A stretch of DNA of 64,000 nt from Anseranas semipalmata (lineage: Eukaryota; Chordata; Aves; Anseriformes; Anseranatidae): the NCBI GenBank assembly GCA_013399115.1, contig VXAA01006069.1, positions 740,781-804,780 of the forward strand, read 5' to 3'. A program made the position numbers and the translations under genes. Of the stretch, positions 13,977 to 26,403 are shown piece by piece (positions within the stretch are counted from its first letter, which is position 1; the number at the start of each line of letters is the position of its first letter). Under the pieces are notes generated by a model that worked only from the letters and a program-made list of their open reading frames with translations, was not told the origin of the DNA and made no database searches.

Positions 13977-14300
13977 TGTAATAATATATGTTTATATATG
14001 TATGTATGTTCTGCAATGTCAAGTTACCAATTGAAACAAACTCCATGAGGAGTCCCTTCAGCACTGCTGGCTATTTAACTAGCTTTACAAAAAGTCTAAG
14101 TGGCCTTTGGAAAAAATAATAATATTAAAAAAAAGAGCTCACAGCACCTCACAACACAAATTATTCCTTAAGTCTCATGCTTGGAGGTGATTTTCAGTGT
14201 CACACCCAGTAACTCAGGGGTGGAACAACCATCACTGCTAATGCCAGCCATGTGGCCTAATGCTTCCATATTGCATGGGAAATGTGTACAAGTCTAAATA

Positions 14301-14342
14301 TATAAAGTGCACTAGGTGCTCTTTATAAAGTGCATACTAGGG
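14301..14342 (+). repeat. Two-copy imperfect tandem repeat, about 23 bp
   Basis: TATAAAGTGC followed by ACTAGG occurs twice, at 14301-14316 and 14324-14342, the second copy with a small AT insertion. This is a small local slippage duplication. Confidence 0.7.
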
Positions 14343-14497
14343 ACTATTTATAGAACTTCTCAAAATCTTCTAGTAGAAAAAGAAAAAATATTTTTAAGAA
14401 TACTTTGTCATGGTAAGTCTGGGCTGGACTAGTCATGCAGCCTGTAACCCTAAGAAAGGAAGGAACAAGATAAAATGATTGTCAGGGATCCCCCCCC

Positions 14498-14500
14498 NNN
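14498..14500. other. Assembly gap (three Ns) after a C8 run
   Basis: Eight C residues (14490-14497) are followed directly by NNN. A gap placed exactly at a homopolymer suggests a basecalling or consensus uncertainty rather than a large missing segment, but the true missing length cannot be read from the sequence. Confidence 0.95.
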
Positions 14501-14965
14501 TTTCTGAACTGCTCTTAGTTTGTATTGGGACCTTACACATTTTCTTTGTATCAAAAAATGCCTCAAGTGGTGCCAGCTCTGTGGCTGCATCCTCTGGAGA
14601 AGCATGCTGAATCCAGGAGTCATCCTCTGTCCCTGAAGCAGAGAGAGCCCCATGAGCCTCCATCCTTTGCTGATGGCAGCTGTGGGGTGGAATGGGTGAG
14701 AGTACTTTTCAGGTGATGGCACAGCTGGTGTTTCTTAACCAAACCTTGCATTCTTCCCGGATAAATGGGGACTGGCACACCATAGTCATTTGTATGCCAA
14801 CAAAAAGTACTCTTTTTAAGTGGCTCCCCTGAGGGTCTTGACCTCAAAAAACTACTCTTAAAGAAAACCAGATTAATAAAGCAAGGGCATGAGCTGTTGG
14901 GGGGCAAATTATCTATCTGGTTGATCCAGGTCAGACATGAGAGGCAGCATCAAACAAAACAAACA

Positions 14966-14981
14966 AAACAAAATTTTGTTT
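14966..14981. repeat. 16-bp perfect palindrome in an AAAC-rich tract
   Basis: AAACAAAATTTTGTTT is perfectly self-complementary. It is the end of an AAAC/AAAAC-rich run that begins near 14951. Its simple composition makes chance origin plausible. Confidence 0.7.
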
Positions 14982-17073
14982 ATATCATGGTGTCCCTGTG
15001 TGGATTTTAAAGGAAATTAGGGAAGAAATGTATTGGACTGTATTTCTCAGGTTTAGATGTGTTAAGGCAATGCAGTTGCATTTTGGGGTTTGCATGTGAC
15101 TTTATTGATTTGTGCTGTTTTACTGTTATTAAAAATATTATATTTAGACTGATAATGGGTTCAGATTAGGCAATAAAGTTGTCCTGACACATAATAAAAA
15201 ACCCTAAAATTTTAGCTAAGACTGAAAATCAAGGAGATTTTCTTTGTGAAATAATGAAAGAGAGTCTTACCCCTCCAAAGTGTATGCCGAGTGAAAGCAG
15301 CTCATAGAAAAAATGTAGGTGGAGAACAGCACAGCTAAGGAAATTCTGGGCATGGGAACATGATATTCATTGGCTTATGGTCCTCAGCTTTACATGCAGG
15401 AAGTGCTTACAGCTGAATTAGCTGGAGTGGCCTTAGGTGCGCATCTGGAGCAAAGCAAGGCTTGAGCTCACTGCTCTGAACCTATTGTGAAACTACCTCT
15501 TGCGCGCTTGTCAGTAGGACCTAGCTAATCAGTGTATTTGTAGCTGTAAGAAGTTTGGCAACTTCACTGAAAACACAATCTGCTTGGATTTCACTGGTCA
15601 TTTAGAGTGAGTAGACTCCAATATCACGCATGTTTTAAGAGAGCTGTCTGTACAGCAGCTTGTGAGAAATAGGTCATCTGTTTAAGAAAACTACCACAGT
15701 TCAAGACTAAAAATACCATACTGCATTAGCCAATTTGTTCCAGGAGCTTTTCTTTCTAATTTGTTGCTAGCCCATGCTCAGTAGATGCAAACTACTAGCT
15801 GGTCTGGTCTCCTGAAGCACAAGTATCTAGCTGGAAAGAACAGCTTGTATCAGCTGGGCAGATATAATTAAAGTTTTGGGCTTACTTTATACCCAGGTGG
15901 AGACTTTGAAAGACTTAAGGGAATTTAGTGCTAATCCAAACCTAGTATCTTCCACCCGATGACATGATGGGCAGCACAGAGCTGTAATTGGAAGGGCATT
16001 GGAGGGGGACTTTGAGAGATTACAGAAGAGAGAGAAGAGAGGATTAGACAAGCACAGGAATAAGTACAGCAACTTCAGAAAATTACCTAATGCAATGCAG
16101 TTCTTGTATCTTTATGATATTCAGGATTCTAGGCTTGTCAGACAGTACAATACTACACACCTTTAAGTTCTGTTATAGAAATCTGCATCTGAGAATGCAA
16201 ACTGTCAAAGCCTTTACAAGCTAAAGGAAGCAGCTTAGGAAGGTGTAGGCAGTTCATCTGACAAAATCTTCTGTTAATCCTGCCATATAGTAGATTGTCT
16301 CTCCTTATCTTCAGATCTGCCAAAGCAAGACAAATGATCAAACTTCAGGATGCTCTTCCTTACATCATGTGGCATATGGCCTCACAGATGTGGGGCCCAT
16401 GATCTACCTGCACCCACAGATCTTGCTTTATGTTCAGATAGCCTCTTCAAAAGTTTTTTCGGGGAAGGTTCCCTTTAATTTGCATGGCATCTTCCACTGC
16501 CTGGCAGTTCCTCTTTCTCATGTCATACAGTCATTTATTCCAACAAGTACTCAGGAGCTAGGGGTAGTTAGGGATTAAATCAAGCTGCAAGCATGTACAT
16601 CCTCTTTTTTTGACTTTGCCTCCATCTTCTTTTCCTAATGTTGCTTTCATGTTATTTTTGACTGTAGAGCTACAGTCCCCTAATTGTCCATGGCAAATCT
16701 TCACCATGTTTTGCAGATGTTCTAAAAACTGATATCTGGTTTGCTGGCATCTATGACAATTCTAATAAAAAAAACATTCTTGGTCAAAAAATACATATTT
16801 TTAACTCTTCATTGAAACATAGGTTTGCAGTTTGAGGGAGGGACGAGTCATGATGAAAGCTGGTCAAATAGCTTCCCTGGGGAGAGTGTTTCCTAGGGTC
16901 TGGTCAGTGCTTGAATAAGTGGTTCAGTAGGTTACACACTTCAGGCTGAGCAACTATGAAGTAAACAATATATTTCAGCAGGGTGAGGACTCCACAACTC
17001 CCTTTAACCAGCTTAAGGCCTAACTGCAGGACTACAGAATCACGTTTCTTTTCTAATGCCCCACAAATCCTGC

Positions 17074-17088
17074 TTTTTTTTTTTTTTT
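17074..17088 (+). repeat. T15 homopolymer
   Basis: A run of 15 T residues. No retroposed sequence is recognisable next to it. Confidence 0.9.
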
Positions 17089-17639
17089 AACATTTTCCCA
17101 TGCTAGCACCCAACCTTTATGAGGAAAGGCACAGTTTTCACCACAATCATGACTGACATACCTTTGTTTAGGCAAGTTTCCTAGGCCTGGACTGGTGGGG
17201 GTGTTTTCATAAATATTGGCACATTGCTCTGTTGGCAATGACGTAATAGCTTGGCTGATTAAATTCTAGTACTATGCACTTACATGGCTGATCAGTACTA
17301 TGGCTATTCATTTTATATCATTTTAATCTTTAAAATGTTACAAAAGCTATTTGAAATGAGTGGCTTACTGTAAATGAATGGACAGAGACCACAGTCAATA
17401 AGTAAAGTGCTCATTCACCAAAGTGCTTCAGCAAGGTTATATTTTGTTAAAGATTTTGAAGCTGGACATCATGTTGAATTGAAGCCCATCAGCCATTCCC
17501 ATCATTTATTTAGATTTGCTAAGTGATCTGAAAAGAGATTCAAATGCCAGCAAAAATGGTTAGGCAGAAGGGCTACCATGTTAGTCCTCAGCACTCCCAC
17601 TGTTGTGTTTTGGACACCACTGAAGATGAAATGCAGTGC

Positions 17640-18650
17640 GTCAGATTATGTGACACGCAATGTTAACCAAGACTTTGCCTTTGTTTTCTGTTGCTGTCCA
17701 TGTGAGTTGGTACAGTGTATGACACAGGACTTGTGTTGCCCCGTAACAAGATGAAATGCAATTCAGTGTGTACCTCAAGCGCACACTTAGATGTTGCTGG
17801 TATTGGTTAGAAGGGCAACTGTTTGGCTTGACATCTTCCTCAAACTTAAACAAGTTTCCTGCAAAGTTAACAAGCGCTTGCCAGTGACACAGGAGAAAGG
17901 AATATACAAGATAAAACAAGTATCAGCCCACAGCACGTAACTATTCCGGTAATATTTTTTAAACATTGCCTTTGTTTCAAAGCAGTACACTGGAAGAACA
18001 TCCAAATGACGGCGAAGCCTCAAGGATAATTTTTGTATTATATTTTAACAATGTATTTTATCACTATAGCTTGCTTTAAATTTGCTTCAAATATTAAACA
18101 GACACTGGCTACAGTAGTTAGTTGAATTGTTTATGGGATCAAAATCAAACTAAACGTTCTGAAAATTTTCAGCAAGAGATTCCAGTTAATGAAAGCACCA
18201 TTTGTGATGTGCTAAAACACGTATACACATAGGTATTGCCCCATTTATCAGACATGAGAGCTAATTACCTCATCCACTGCTATATTTCTTCCATCCTCTG
18301 CATTTCAATTCCCAATATTAACACATAGGTGGTCAAGCTGACCATCGAATAGCCTACATGAGCATGAATGCATTAAATAATTTAATGTTAGAAGAGTTTA
18401 TTAAACTGCCACATTCTAATCAGCATGCGTACCTGCCTTCATTAATCTTGCACTGGTCCATGGTGTGTCTCTACAGCCGACATAGAGTGTGCTAATGTTA
18501 ATAGGAGCTCTTAACAAACAGGATCAGTTAATCAAGGAAAATTTACTATTAGCCATATGACCATGCATACTGAAATCTAATTACAATCAGATTTAACCTC
18601 TTCATTACTGTATTCATCCAAATATTTTCCTTATCACTTGCGATACTAAA
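17640..18650. promoter_or_regulatory. Candidate conserved non-coding enhancer block
   Basis: About 1 kb free of simple repeats and of recognisable transposon sequence. It is rich in words typical of developmental enhancers: TAATTA-type homeodomain cores (for example around 18261 and in the 18360-18400 interval), AAATAATTTAAT, TTAATCAAGG and a CATGCAT-type word. Scattered CpGs survive (for example near 17778 and 17946). The base texture resembles deeply conserved vertebrate non-coding elements that I have seen described, but I have no alignment, so conservation is inference. No exon-like frame with splice signals was found in it. Its target gene is unknown. Confidence 0.3.
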
Positions 18651-19089
18651 GTATTCCAAACTGAGACATGATTATGCTCATTTGAACAGGAAATACTTGT
18701 ATCAACTCACTTTTATTAAGGAGGGAGACTTTCCGTTTGCTACGTTTTCAATGTTTAATGTGATATGGGTTATATTTATTGCCAAGATACGTGGTACAGA
18801 AAATAATTGCTGGAACAGAATGTTGAAAAATGAACTTCAGTATTCTGGATTAATTCAGATGGAATTTAGCACTTGGTAAATTATCAGTTAGCACTGGATG
18901 TGGTGGATATAATTTAGAATATACAGTTATTTTAGCAGCTAAAGTGTTTTAAGTTCTTAAGCAATGTGTTTCTTTCTGATCTCAATTGAACCATATTATT
19001 TTACAACACTTAGCTATTTTCATTAGACCTTAGACTGTGATAAGCAATTAAGCTACATCAGTGGTGATGATTCTCTGAGTCTGTTCACA

Positions 19090-19150
19090 GAAAGCAAGAG
19101 GTTGGAAGGGACCTTTAGAGACTGTTTAGTCCCCAGTCTGATAGAGAAAG
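19090..19150 (-). mobile_element. CR1 LINE 3'-end fragment (antisense)
   Basis: The stretch GAGGTTGGAAGGGACCTTT followed by AGAGACTGTTTAGTCC matches the reverse complement of the well-known 3' tail of chicken-repeat-1 (CR1) retrotransposons of birds and other reptiles. The element is therefore on the minus strand and is a short, diverged, 5'-truncated remnant with no coding capacity. The terminal ATTCTATGA-type octamers are not clearly preserved on its left side. A (TTTTA)n tract begins about 45 bp to the right. Family membership follows from the recognised motif; the exact boundaries are estimates. Confidence 0.65.
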
Positions 19151-19194
19151 GGTAAATGGGGATAGTTCCATATTAGAGTTATTGATTGATATTA

Positions 19195-19224
19195 TTTTAT
19201 TTTATTTTATTTTATTTTATTTTA
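19195..19224 (+). repeat. (TTTTA)6 pentanucleotide microsatellite
   Basis: Six perfect TTTTA units. It lies close to the CR1 remnant at 19090-19150, and the same motif recurs at 23999-24043. Confidence 0.9.
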
Positions 19225-20690
19225 TTATTTTTAAATGTCCTTTTTCTGTATGCGGAGTAGAAGAGGTCGAATCTGTTTCTTTAATTAGGAATCTATGACA
19301 GTTTGTGTGGAAGAGCAATGAATTTTTGTATTATAGTAGAAGGTAGGATCCTTAACTATTCTAAAATGCTGAGAGGGTCATTTGCATGGGAAGTTTATTG
19401 TCTGAGAAGCACTGTACTGTTGCACCTCTCCTTCATGATAAAAAGTGTGGATTGGGCCATAGCAATGGAATTTGCTGACTCCTGGGGTAAGGGCCAGCCC
19501 TCAGCTTTGGAGGCAGTGCTGAGCCCTGCTCTAGTCTCTTGTCACCACGTGGGCTTTGGTGCCTCTCCTCTCACTCTTCCTCACCCCTTCTACATTATTC
19601 CTTCTTCTCCTCCACTCTAGTGTTTAAACCAAATAACTTCTGCAAAGGAGATGAAGTCCTGAGATGGTTTCTTCCTCTGGGAAATCACTTTGGTAAAGAA
19701 CTGCCATTTGGTGCAACCTGGTGCATTCCAGTGGTAAAAAATGTATTTTTGTGAGCTAAGGTAAAAGTCAGCCCAACAGGATGGTACAGCTGAATCCAGA
19801 AAAGGATATGGACTTGCTAAGGCAGGATTTAACTTTTGTTTGCTTCCTCTCCTACTGTTCTAGCACCATCTCTTTTCACTTCTCACCTGTCTTCTTTATT
19901 ATTTGGGTTTATTAGGTCCACTGTTTTTTGCATTTTCTTCCTTCCAGTCCTGTTCTTCCGTCTTTTGGCCTCTTTTCCTTCTCTCAGATTCTTTTTTCTA
20001 TTTCTCATTTTGTTATGTTACTCTTGGGCTATTCTTACCTTCCTGCCTTAGTGTCTTACCTTACCTTTAATGCAATTTGCATTAAAACATTCCTTTGAAG
20101 ATGTGTGAGGGTTTGAGGGTGTTTAGCTTTGTTCTGTGAAGACTCTGTTAGAAATAGGCCTTTTTATTTTTGCAACTTGCTTACTGTGCTTGATGGATGG
20201 TGTCTTGCATCATACATAAAGCTGGGATAATCAATTAGCAGGTAAGAACAATGGCTATTTCTCCCTAACCTATCCTAGATCTTGTAGTATCACTTTCTGT
20301 CATGATGGTTCAGCTTCATCCTTGTTCAAAACTGAGGAACCCAATCAACTGAACTTTTTCTGTGTGCCAAAGACTAGATGAGTCCTCATGTTTGCCCTGT
20401 CACAGCAGCCACTTTCTGCTAAACTATACACTTTTCAAGGTATGTGATTGCATTTGGAATGAAAGCATGGCTATCACCCAATTGAGCATGCTGCAGTACA
20501 CACGCTCTCAAGGCATCATGCACAGTACTTGTCAGATTTGGGGGAAACCAGCACATTTGTAGGTCACTGTCAAAGTTGTAGAGAAACTGTATGATAAAGA
20601 GAATTTGACTACCGTGAATGCTATGTATTAATGGTGGGGTGGGGGAGAGAAGGCATTTCTTCCGACCTTGATGTTTTATAACTATTATAT

Positions 20691-20721
20691 ATTTATAACG
20701 CTGTTGTACATTTATAACGCT
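20691..20721 (+). repeat. Two-copy near-tandem repeat of ATTTATAACGCT, period 19 bp
   Basis: The 12-mer ATTTATAACGCT occurs at 20691-20702 and again about 19 bp later. Retention of the CpG in both copies is mildly unusual in AT-rich DNA. Confidence 0.7.
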
Positions 20722-21802
20722 CGTTTTTACAGCATATCTAATACTCTAAATTATAACATATTTAGGGACTGTACTGGTATCTGGTGCTCTGAACAAACCC
20801 AATAACATTGTCAGGGCTAAACAGAGGAAGTAATAACATAACATGAACAAAATCTGATTCTTCATTAGTAGAATGTCCTTCCTCTGCTCTGCTTTCCTTT
20901 TGTACTACTTCTGGTGCTTTCGATTGCAATTGCTGTACAAATCTGACCACAAAGGAGAACACTGATAACTTGCTAAATGTACAAATCCAGCATGTTAGAA
21001 GAATTTAATGCAATAGTATATGACTCAAACATAATGTAGTTTGGAAATGTCATATGATAATCCTACATAAAACCCTATTCATCAAAAGACTTCCGCTGCC
21101 AGGTTGTGATGATGCTTTGATTGTTTTACACATTATTTACACTGGATAGAGTTAGAAGGCATATTCTATGTGTGATTCAAGATGAAAAGTAATTCTTTAA
21201 AAGAGAGGGTGTATTCTTTGTACAGATGTTAATTTTGATTGTAAGAAAGGGGGGAGAAGTATTAATAAAATTGGTCAGGACATAACAGTATTTTGAAATT
21301 ACTCTTAAAAGTGAACGGATGTATAACATGAAAGTATTTTTAAAAATTTAACATTACATTAAAGTGGCTGCCTGAGTTCTGTGACTGGGAATTTGTAAGC
21401 TAAAGGAGATATGACATTTACTGTAATGAAATCAGGATGGCTAGAAAAAATGTCTGAAAAGGGCCTAGGCTGGAGAAAAGAAGGACAATTCAGCAAGATT
21501 TGTGGTATCATATTTCATGGGGCAATACCGAGCTTACAGCAGCTGTTTAACACTGGAAATGTGTGTTTATCAGTCCAACTGAATAAACAAAAAAATCAAG
21601 AAAAGTAAAGGGAGAAATTGGGCACAGAGTCCTGGTGCTGTGTGTACAGAGCATTGGGCAGGTTGTTGGTGGCAAGCAGTGTAAGGGAGAGAAGTCATGT
21701 ACTCCTTAAGTGGTCCGTGAAGGGACCTGGAGGTCTGAGAATTACAAGCAAAACCTATGAGTGATGAATGCTACCAATGATACACCACATTTTCACTCTG
21801 CT

Positions 21803-21922
21803 TTCCCTTCCCTTCCCTTCCCTTCCCTTCCCTTCCCTTCCCTGCCCTGCCCTGCCCTGCCCTGCCCTGCCCTGCCCTGCCCTGCCCTGCCCTGCCCTGT
21901 GCTGCATTGCACTGCATTGCTC
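21803..21922 (+). repeat. Compound pentanucleotide array (TTCCC)8-(TGCCC)11 plus decayed tail
   Basis: Eight perfect TTCCC units (21803-21842) pass without a break in phase into eleven perfect TGCCC units (21843-21897). Five further pentamers keep the same register but carry substitutions (TGTGC, TGCAT, TGCAC, TGCAT, TGCTC; 21898-21922). On the minus strand every unit presents GGG separated by two bases, an ideal repeated G-quadruplex pattern. The TTCCC half is also pure polypurine/polypyrimidine. The array creates long but meaningless open frames on both strands with repeating Pro, Cys, Ala, Leu or Gly-Arg residues; these are not genes. Confidence 0.97.
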
Positions 21923-22404
21923 TTAAAGAACATGTTTTTCTTCCAGGACCTGCCTATAAGGAGCAGTTGATGTGTATTTTCCTGAAGACTCAATGTCAGT
22001 CTTTTCAGATTCACCCACTCTCTGTGGATTCTGTTGGTTTCCATGGGAAAATGAAAAGTGCTGATGTAATTTCCCTTTACTTTTAATGAAATTTAGTGTT
22101 TCCCTCTATCCCTAACTGACCAAGCAGAATCCTGCCTATGGGCTGATAAACACTGATGTAGTATTGATGATGATGAAATTATCTTTTTCCAGTGTAATGA
22201 TTTAAAGTAGATATTACTTATCCCAAACTTCAATTTGTAGTCCATATATCAGGAGACAGTGGTAAATTAAAATCATAAGAGCTTTTCCTTAATTATGTAC
22301 TAGGGTCACAGTGGTCTACTGCCACATTTTACTAGAGTAAAACACTAAATAGTATTTGCCACTAAATATCAGTGTGGTTTTATTCCTTTTTTTATAATCC
22401 TTTT

Positions 22405-22420
22405 TTATTATTATTATTAT
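22405..22420 (+). repeat. (TTA)5 trinucleotide microsatellite
   Basis: A short perfect TTA/ATT run after a T6 stretch. Confidence 0.85.
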
Positions 22421-23998
22421 CATGTTTGTTGAATTTCCTACACACATCAAATAGCAGAGAAAATAAAATGGGGCATAAACAGTTTTAGAAAAGTAACATT
22501 AGAGGGAATTTGCTGAAGGAGCTGGAAGGCCAGATTAAAACATTTTCCAGACCTGCTGAGAGCTTATCTTAAAACATGACCAAGATAATTGTTTTATTTT
22601 CCTCTACTGCAACATCTGGAATAAGTTCCTAAAAAGATAAGAAGTGTATGCACAAAGTGCAACTGCAACGTAGTGTTACACTCCCACATAGCTTTTCATT
22701 TAACGTGTTTCAACTACCACCTGGCCAGACAGAGATGAAAATTTAGTGAAACATGTTCAAGCTCGAAGAAGTGTTCAATCTTTTGCTATTCCTTACCACA
22801 CTTCACATGATTTGTCTCCTGCTTCTCTTTCTCAAGGGCTAAATGTTTCAGGGAATCACAGTTCCTAGTCAGTGGAGTAACCACAACAAAGCTCTTCTGG
22901 AAATGAAAACTACATGCAGCCTCTTCTGCTTTTATCTGTAAATGAAACCCATGCTTGTAAGCCTGTATCTGCTGTTGTAGACTGTGATGTCTAAGGGAGT
23001 TAGGCACCCATTTATAAATCCCATCTTGGAAAGCACATCTGAAGAGAATTATTTCCTTATTCTTTGTGATTATATGGCATTAGAAGATAAAAGTGTTTTC
23101 CCTGGGATAACTTATTTGTAGCTGAGCTTTCCATTAATGAGAATACACTCAGTTTTCTACACTGCCTGTGATTTATGGACTGAAGATATAAGTGCATACA
23201 GCTCGAAAATATAGAAATACTTGTATTAAAAATAAATTATAATAGATTTCAGATTATCTGCAAATTGTGAGATGTTAAGGAGGTGCTTTGCAGAGAACAA
23301 GCTACGTCAGGCCTTTCTGCAACAGTATGATAAAATTTCTACAGTGGTGTGGATACCAAATACATCTGGAAGCAGGGGTGGGCTACTTTGCTGGGTAGTT
23401 CATGATCAACTGCGGGCACCCCTCCTAGCAAAAGCATACAAGAATCATGCAAGGCTTGCAAAAACACGCTTGTTAATTCTTAACAAAAGGAAAAAGGGAA
23501 TATCTATCCCGTTCTAATGCAAATATGTGGGACAGTGAGAAACTCACAGCTTCTGGATGCTGCAAACCAAGCTGCACAAATTCTAGTAGCAATGAATGTA
23601 AAAGGTTATGAAGACCAATGCCAGTTTTTGAGCTATTCTGTTAGTGTCTCCTGATTCTGCTAAAATTTAAAAATCAAAGCTGAACTATTCCTCGTTGGGT
23701 GGTCTGATCCCTTTCTAAGTCAGGAATCTTACTTCTGCTCCTTCAAACAGAAAGGCATGCCAGCAGCAATAATGACTTATGTCCAGCTGGGAATTACCAC
23801 TAGAATCGTTTCAATATTTTTTCTTGGAATAAATGCAATTTCTTTGACTTCTTCCTCAGCTCCTGAAATATTGCAAAGAAGAAATGAATGAATGAGCCCA
23901 GAAAGTATACTTCAGCATTTCCTCCCCCAACCTTTTTATTCACCATTGGAAAGTTAAGATTTAATGATAACAGCAAATTATACAGGCTTACATTGTGA

Positions 23999-24043
23999 TT
24001 TTATTTTATTTTATTTTATTTTATTTTATTTTATTTTATTTTA
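23999..24043 (+). repeat. (TTTTA)9 pentanucleotide microsatellite
   Basis: Nine perfect TTTTA units followed by one TTTTG variant. It has the same unit as the shorter tract at 19195-19224, and being long and perfect it is likely length-polymorphic. Confidence 0.95.
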
Positions 24044-24294
24044 TTTTGTAGAGTAGCTTGTCAAGAACTGTTCAGTTTTTAAAGTCAGAATATTTAATTG
24101 CTTTTCAAATATTTTCAAAACAAAATGTTTCAAGATTTTCAAAATATAATGATTTCATTGTTATTTGAAATAACTTTCTATTTTAAGAAAATTACTTGAA
24201 TGAGGCAAAACAAAATGCTCCTTTTGTGCTTAAATGCTATATAAAATGTGCATGTGGTCTAAAGCAAACATTTGACTTTTTGGTTTGCTGAGCA

Positions 24295-24327
24295 TTTTTG
24301 TTTTGTTTTGTTTGTTCTGTTTTGTTT
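24295..24327 (+). repeat. Imperfect (TTTTG)n tract
   Basis: Several TTTTG units interrupted by TTCTG. It lies about 250 bp from the (TTTTA)9 array. Confidence 0.85.
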
Positions 24328-26383
24328 TCATGTCAATCTAAAAGGAATCCCCTCACATCCCCACCCCAGTTTTCTTGTAATTGCAGGTGAATCAGAATCA
24401 TATTTTAAATTTAGATAACTACCTTATCTATTAGAAAGAAACAAAGAGAAGAAAAACATAGAGATAAGGCACAAAGGGGTAACCAAGAGTAACAAATAGT
24501 CATGGAAGTTTGTTTCAAAGAGTCAAAGACAGACACTTAAATCCAGTTCCAGATCATATGTTGTATGGATCTCAAAGGAAGGAAAGCTCTGCCTTGACTC
24601 AGGGTTTTTCTGAAAGCTCATTCCTGGATCTACTTTGATGTTTGACATGATTATAATTCAATCAGATGATAATGGTCCCATCTGGCAATAGAATTGTAAG
24701 TCAGCCGAGACTGATGAAGGTGACATTTTACCTTCTCCAAATTCTTCATTCAGGAGCTCAAAGGACCTATAAATCTGATATCCAGCTCTTCCTCCTCACT
24801 TCCTGGCAGCATGTCCAGTTTTAAGTCCTTTTCTCTTGCCATTTTTTGCTGAGATTATTCCTGTATTTCATCTCCTAATGAATGTCATAAAATCTTACCT
24901 CCTCACACTTCATAATCCAGTAACGTTTACCACCTTAAGATGGCAACATGACAGTTGCTCATCTATGTTTTGTCTTTCTAATTGTTGTCTTTTTTGCTCA
25001 TTATTAGCCTTAACGAGAGAAGGAGTTAGTGGAAGCTCAGCTGTCTTTATACCGTTTCTGCAGCCTTTCCACAAGAATGGGGAAAGCATAATAAATGCAG
25101 CTATGCTTTTTTAATACCACTGCTAACCTTCCCAGAGGTAGCTTGAATGCCATTACTTGGCATTGCCTTGTTTAGACTGGCATTTAGTATCTGAATATAT
25201 TAGTACCTTCTGCTTAATGAAAGTAAACAGTGATTAAAAGTCTGATGATGCTTCCTAATTCAATACCAAGGTCTATACGCAACAAGATGAGAATGTAACT
25301 GCAGACTGTTTTCTTCAGGAGTGAGGTTTGCATGCGAAGTTCCCCTGCAGTCTGTGGCCTTGCTTCTTTATGCCATGTTGGCTGTGCCTGCATCTCTCTC
25401 TGTGATGAGAGATGTAAGCGCTGGAGGGAAAGGGCAGTGAGGGAGAGAAGTTTTTAACCCAAACCATTTTGGTATCTATTTCATAGATCATTCCCTTCCC
25501 TTCTAAACAACTGCTAGTCAAACAAGACGATGTGGAGGTTGATAGAGGAAAAGGCAGAGGGAGTATGTTAGGGAAGGGTCAGGAACATCCTAAACTGGCT
25601 TCATCCATGACAAAACTGATACCCTGAAAGGATAATACGTGGTAGAGAATGATGCAGTATTTGCGGTCTTGCATTATTGGAGATACAGGAAGCTTCCCTA
25701 GCTACAGGTATGTTCCCTGTATGATGCTTGTGTTGTTGCTCATTGTCCACCCAGATGATAAGCCCCTGAAGACAACAACCACGTCAATCTGTAGTACTCT
25801 GCAAATTTCCCTAAGAATTTTTCAGCAAGCTCTCCTAGGCTTTATTTTCTATGTGCTGGCAGCAACAAACATTGCAGCAGGTTTTTCTGTCTGACACATC
25901 TCGCTCATCCTGATCACTATATTTATCGACACACAGATTTGTTTTTTCAAATCTCAACTTCAATCATATTCGTTTTATCATCTCTGAAGATTGCTTGGCA
26001 CTAGCCTGGGTTTGGGTTGGTTTTTTGTTTTAATGACGCTTCAACAAAGATCATTGAGTTTCAAACAAATAAACTTCCCTTCCAGCCTATCCAGAAAAAC
26101 ACGTTGCAACCTAACAGAATAAACCTCCATGTTGTAGGGTGATTTGAGGGATAGACAAAATGCGTGTCCAGTCCATACTTAGCGGGAACTTATCTTTACT
26201 CATTACAATCATCCATTGCCAGATTTTGTTATCCTTATTTTACTGAATGATATTTTATTGCTCTAGTCACGCTGTACATACTATGAGAAAGCATGAGTTT
26301 ATGTACTGTGCATATGCATAAAAGAATTTGACCCACGATGCTATTGGTTTGCTGCTGCCAATATTGTTTGTTTATGTTTTGGC

Positions 26384-26403
26384 TTTGTTTGTTTGTTTGT
26401 TTT
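26384..26403 (+). repeat. (TTTG)5 microsatellite
   Basis: Five TTTG units, the same motif as the tracts near 13.95, 41.2 and 43.25 kb. Confidence 0.85.

Larger units (their letters stand above)
13000..17500. other. Non-coding stretch with simple repeats and one short gap
   Basis: No credible gene. It contains (TTTG)n at 13947-13976, an imperfect 23-bp tandem duplication at 14301-14342, a three-N gap at 14498-14500, a 16-bp palindrome at 14966-14981 and a T15 run at 17074-17088. Frames crossing the N run (14433-14722, minus) contain unknown residues and should not be annotated. Confidence 0.65.
18651..21800. other. Non-coding stretch, one CR1 remnant, no gene seen
   Basis: Apart from the CR1 fragment and the (TTTTA)6 tract, the region has a 19-bp near-tandem duplication of ATTTATAACGCT at 20691-20721. 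The frames at 19303-19620 and 19539-19754 overlap in different registers, lie partly in C/T-rich sequence and have no recognisable domain. Confidence 0.6.

Noticed and set aside
14433..14907. Several minus-strand frames around 14.5 kb
   Set aside because: They cross or abut the N gap, contain unknown residues and overlap each other in different frames.
21761..22044. Open frames on both strands with repeating Pro/Ser/Leu/Cys/Ala or Gly/Arg/Gln residues
   Set aside because: They are direct translations of the pentanucleotide array at 21803-21922; a 5-base repeat stays open in several frames without any coding role.
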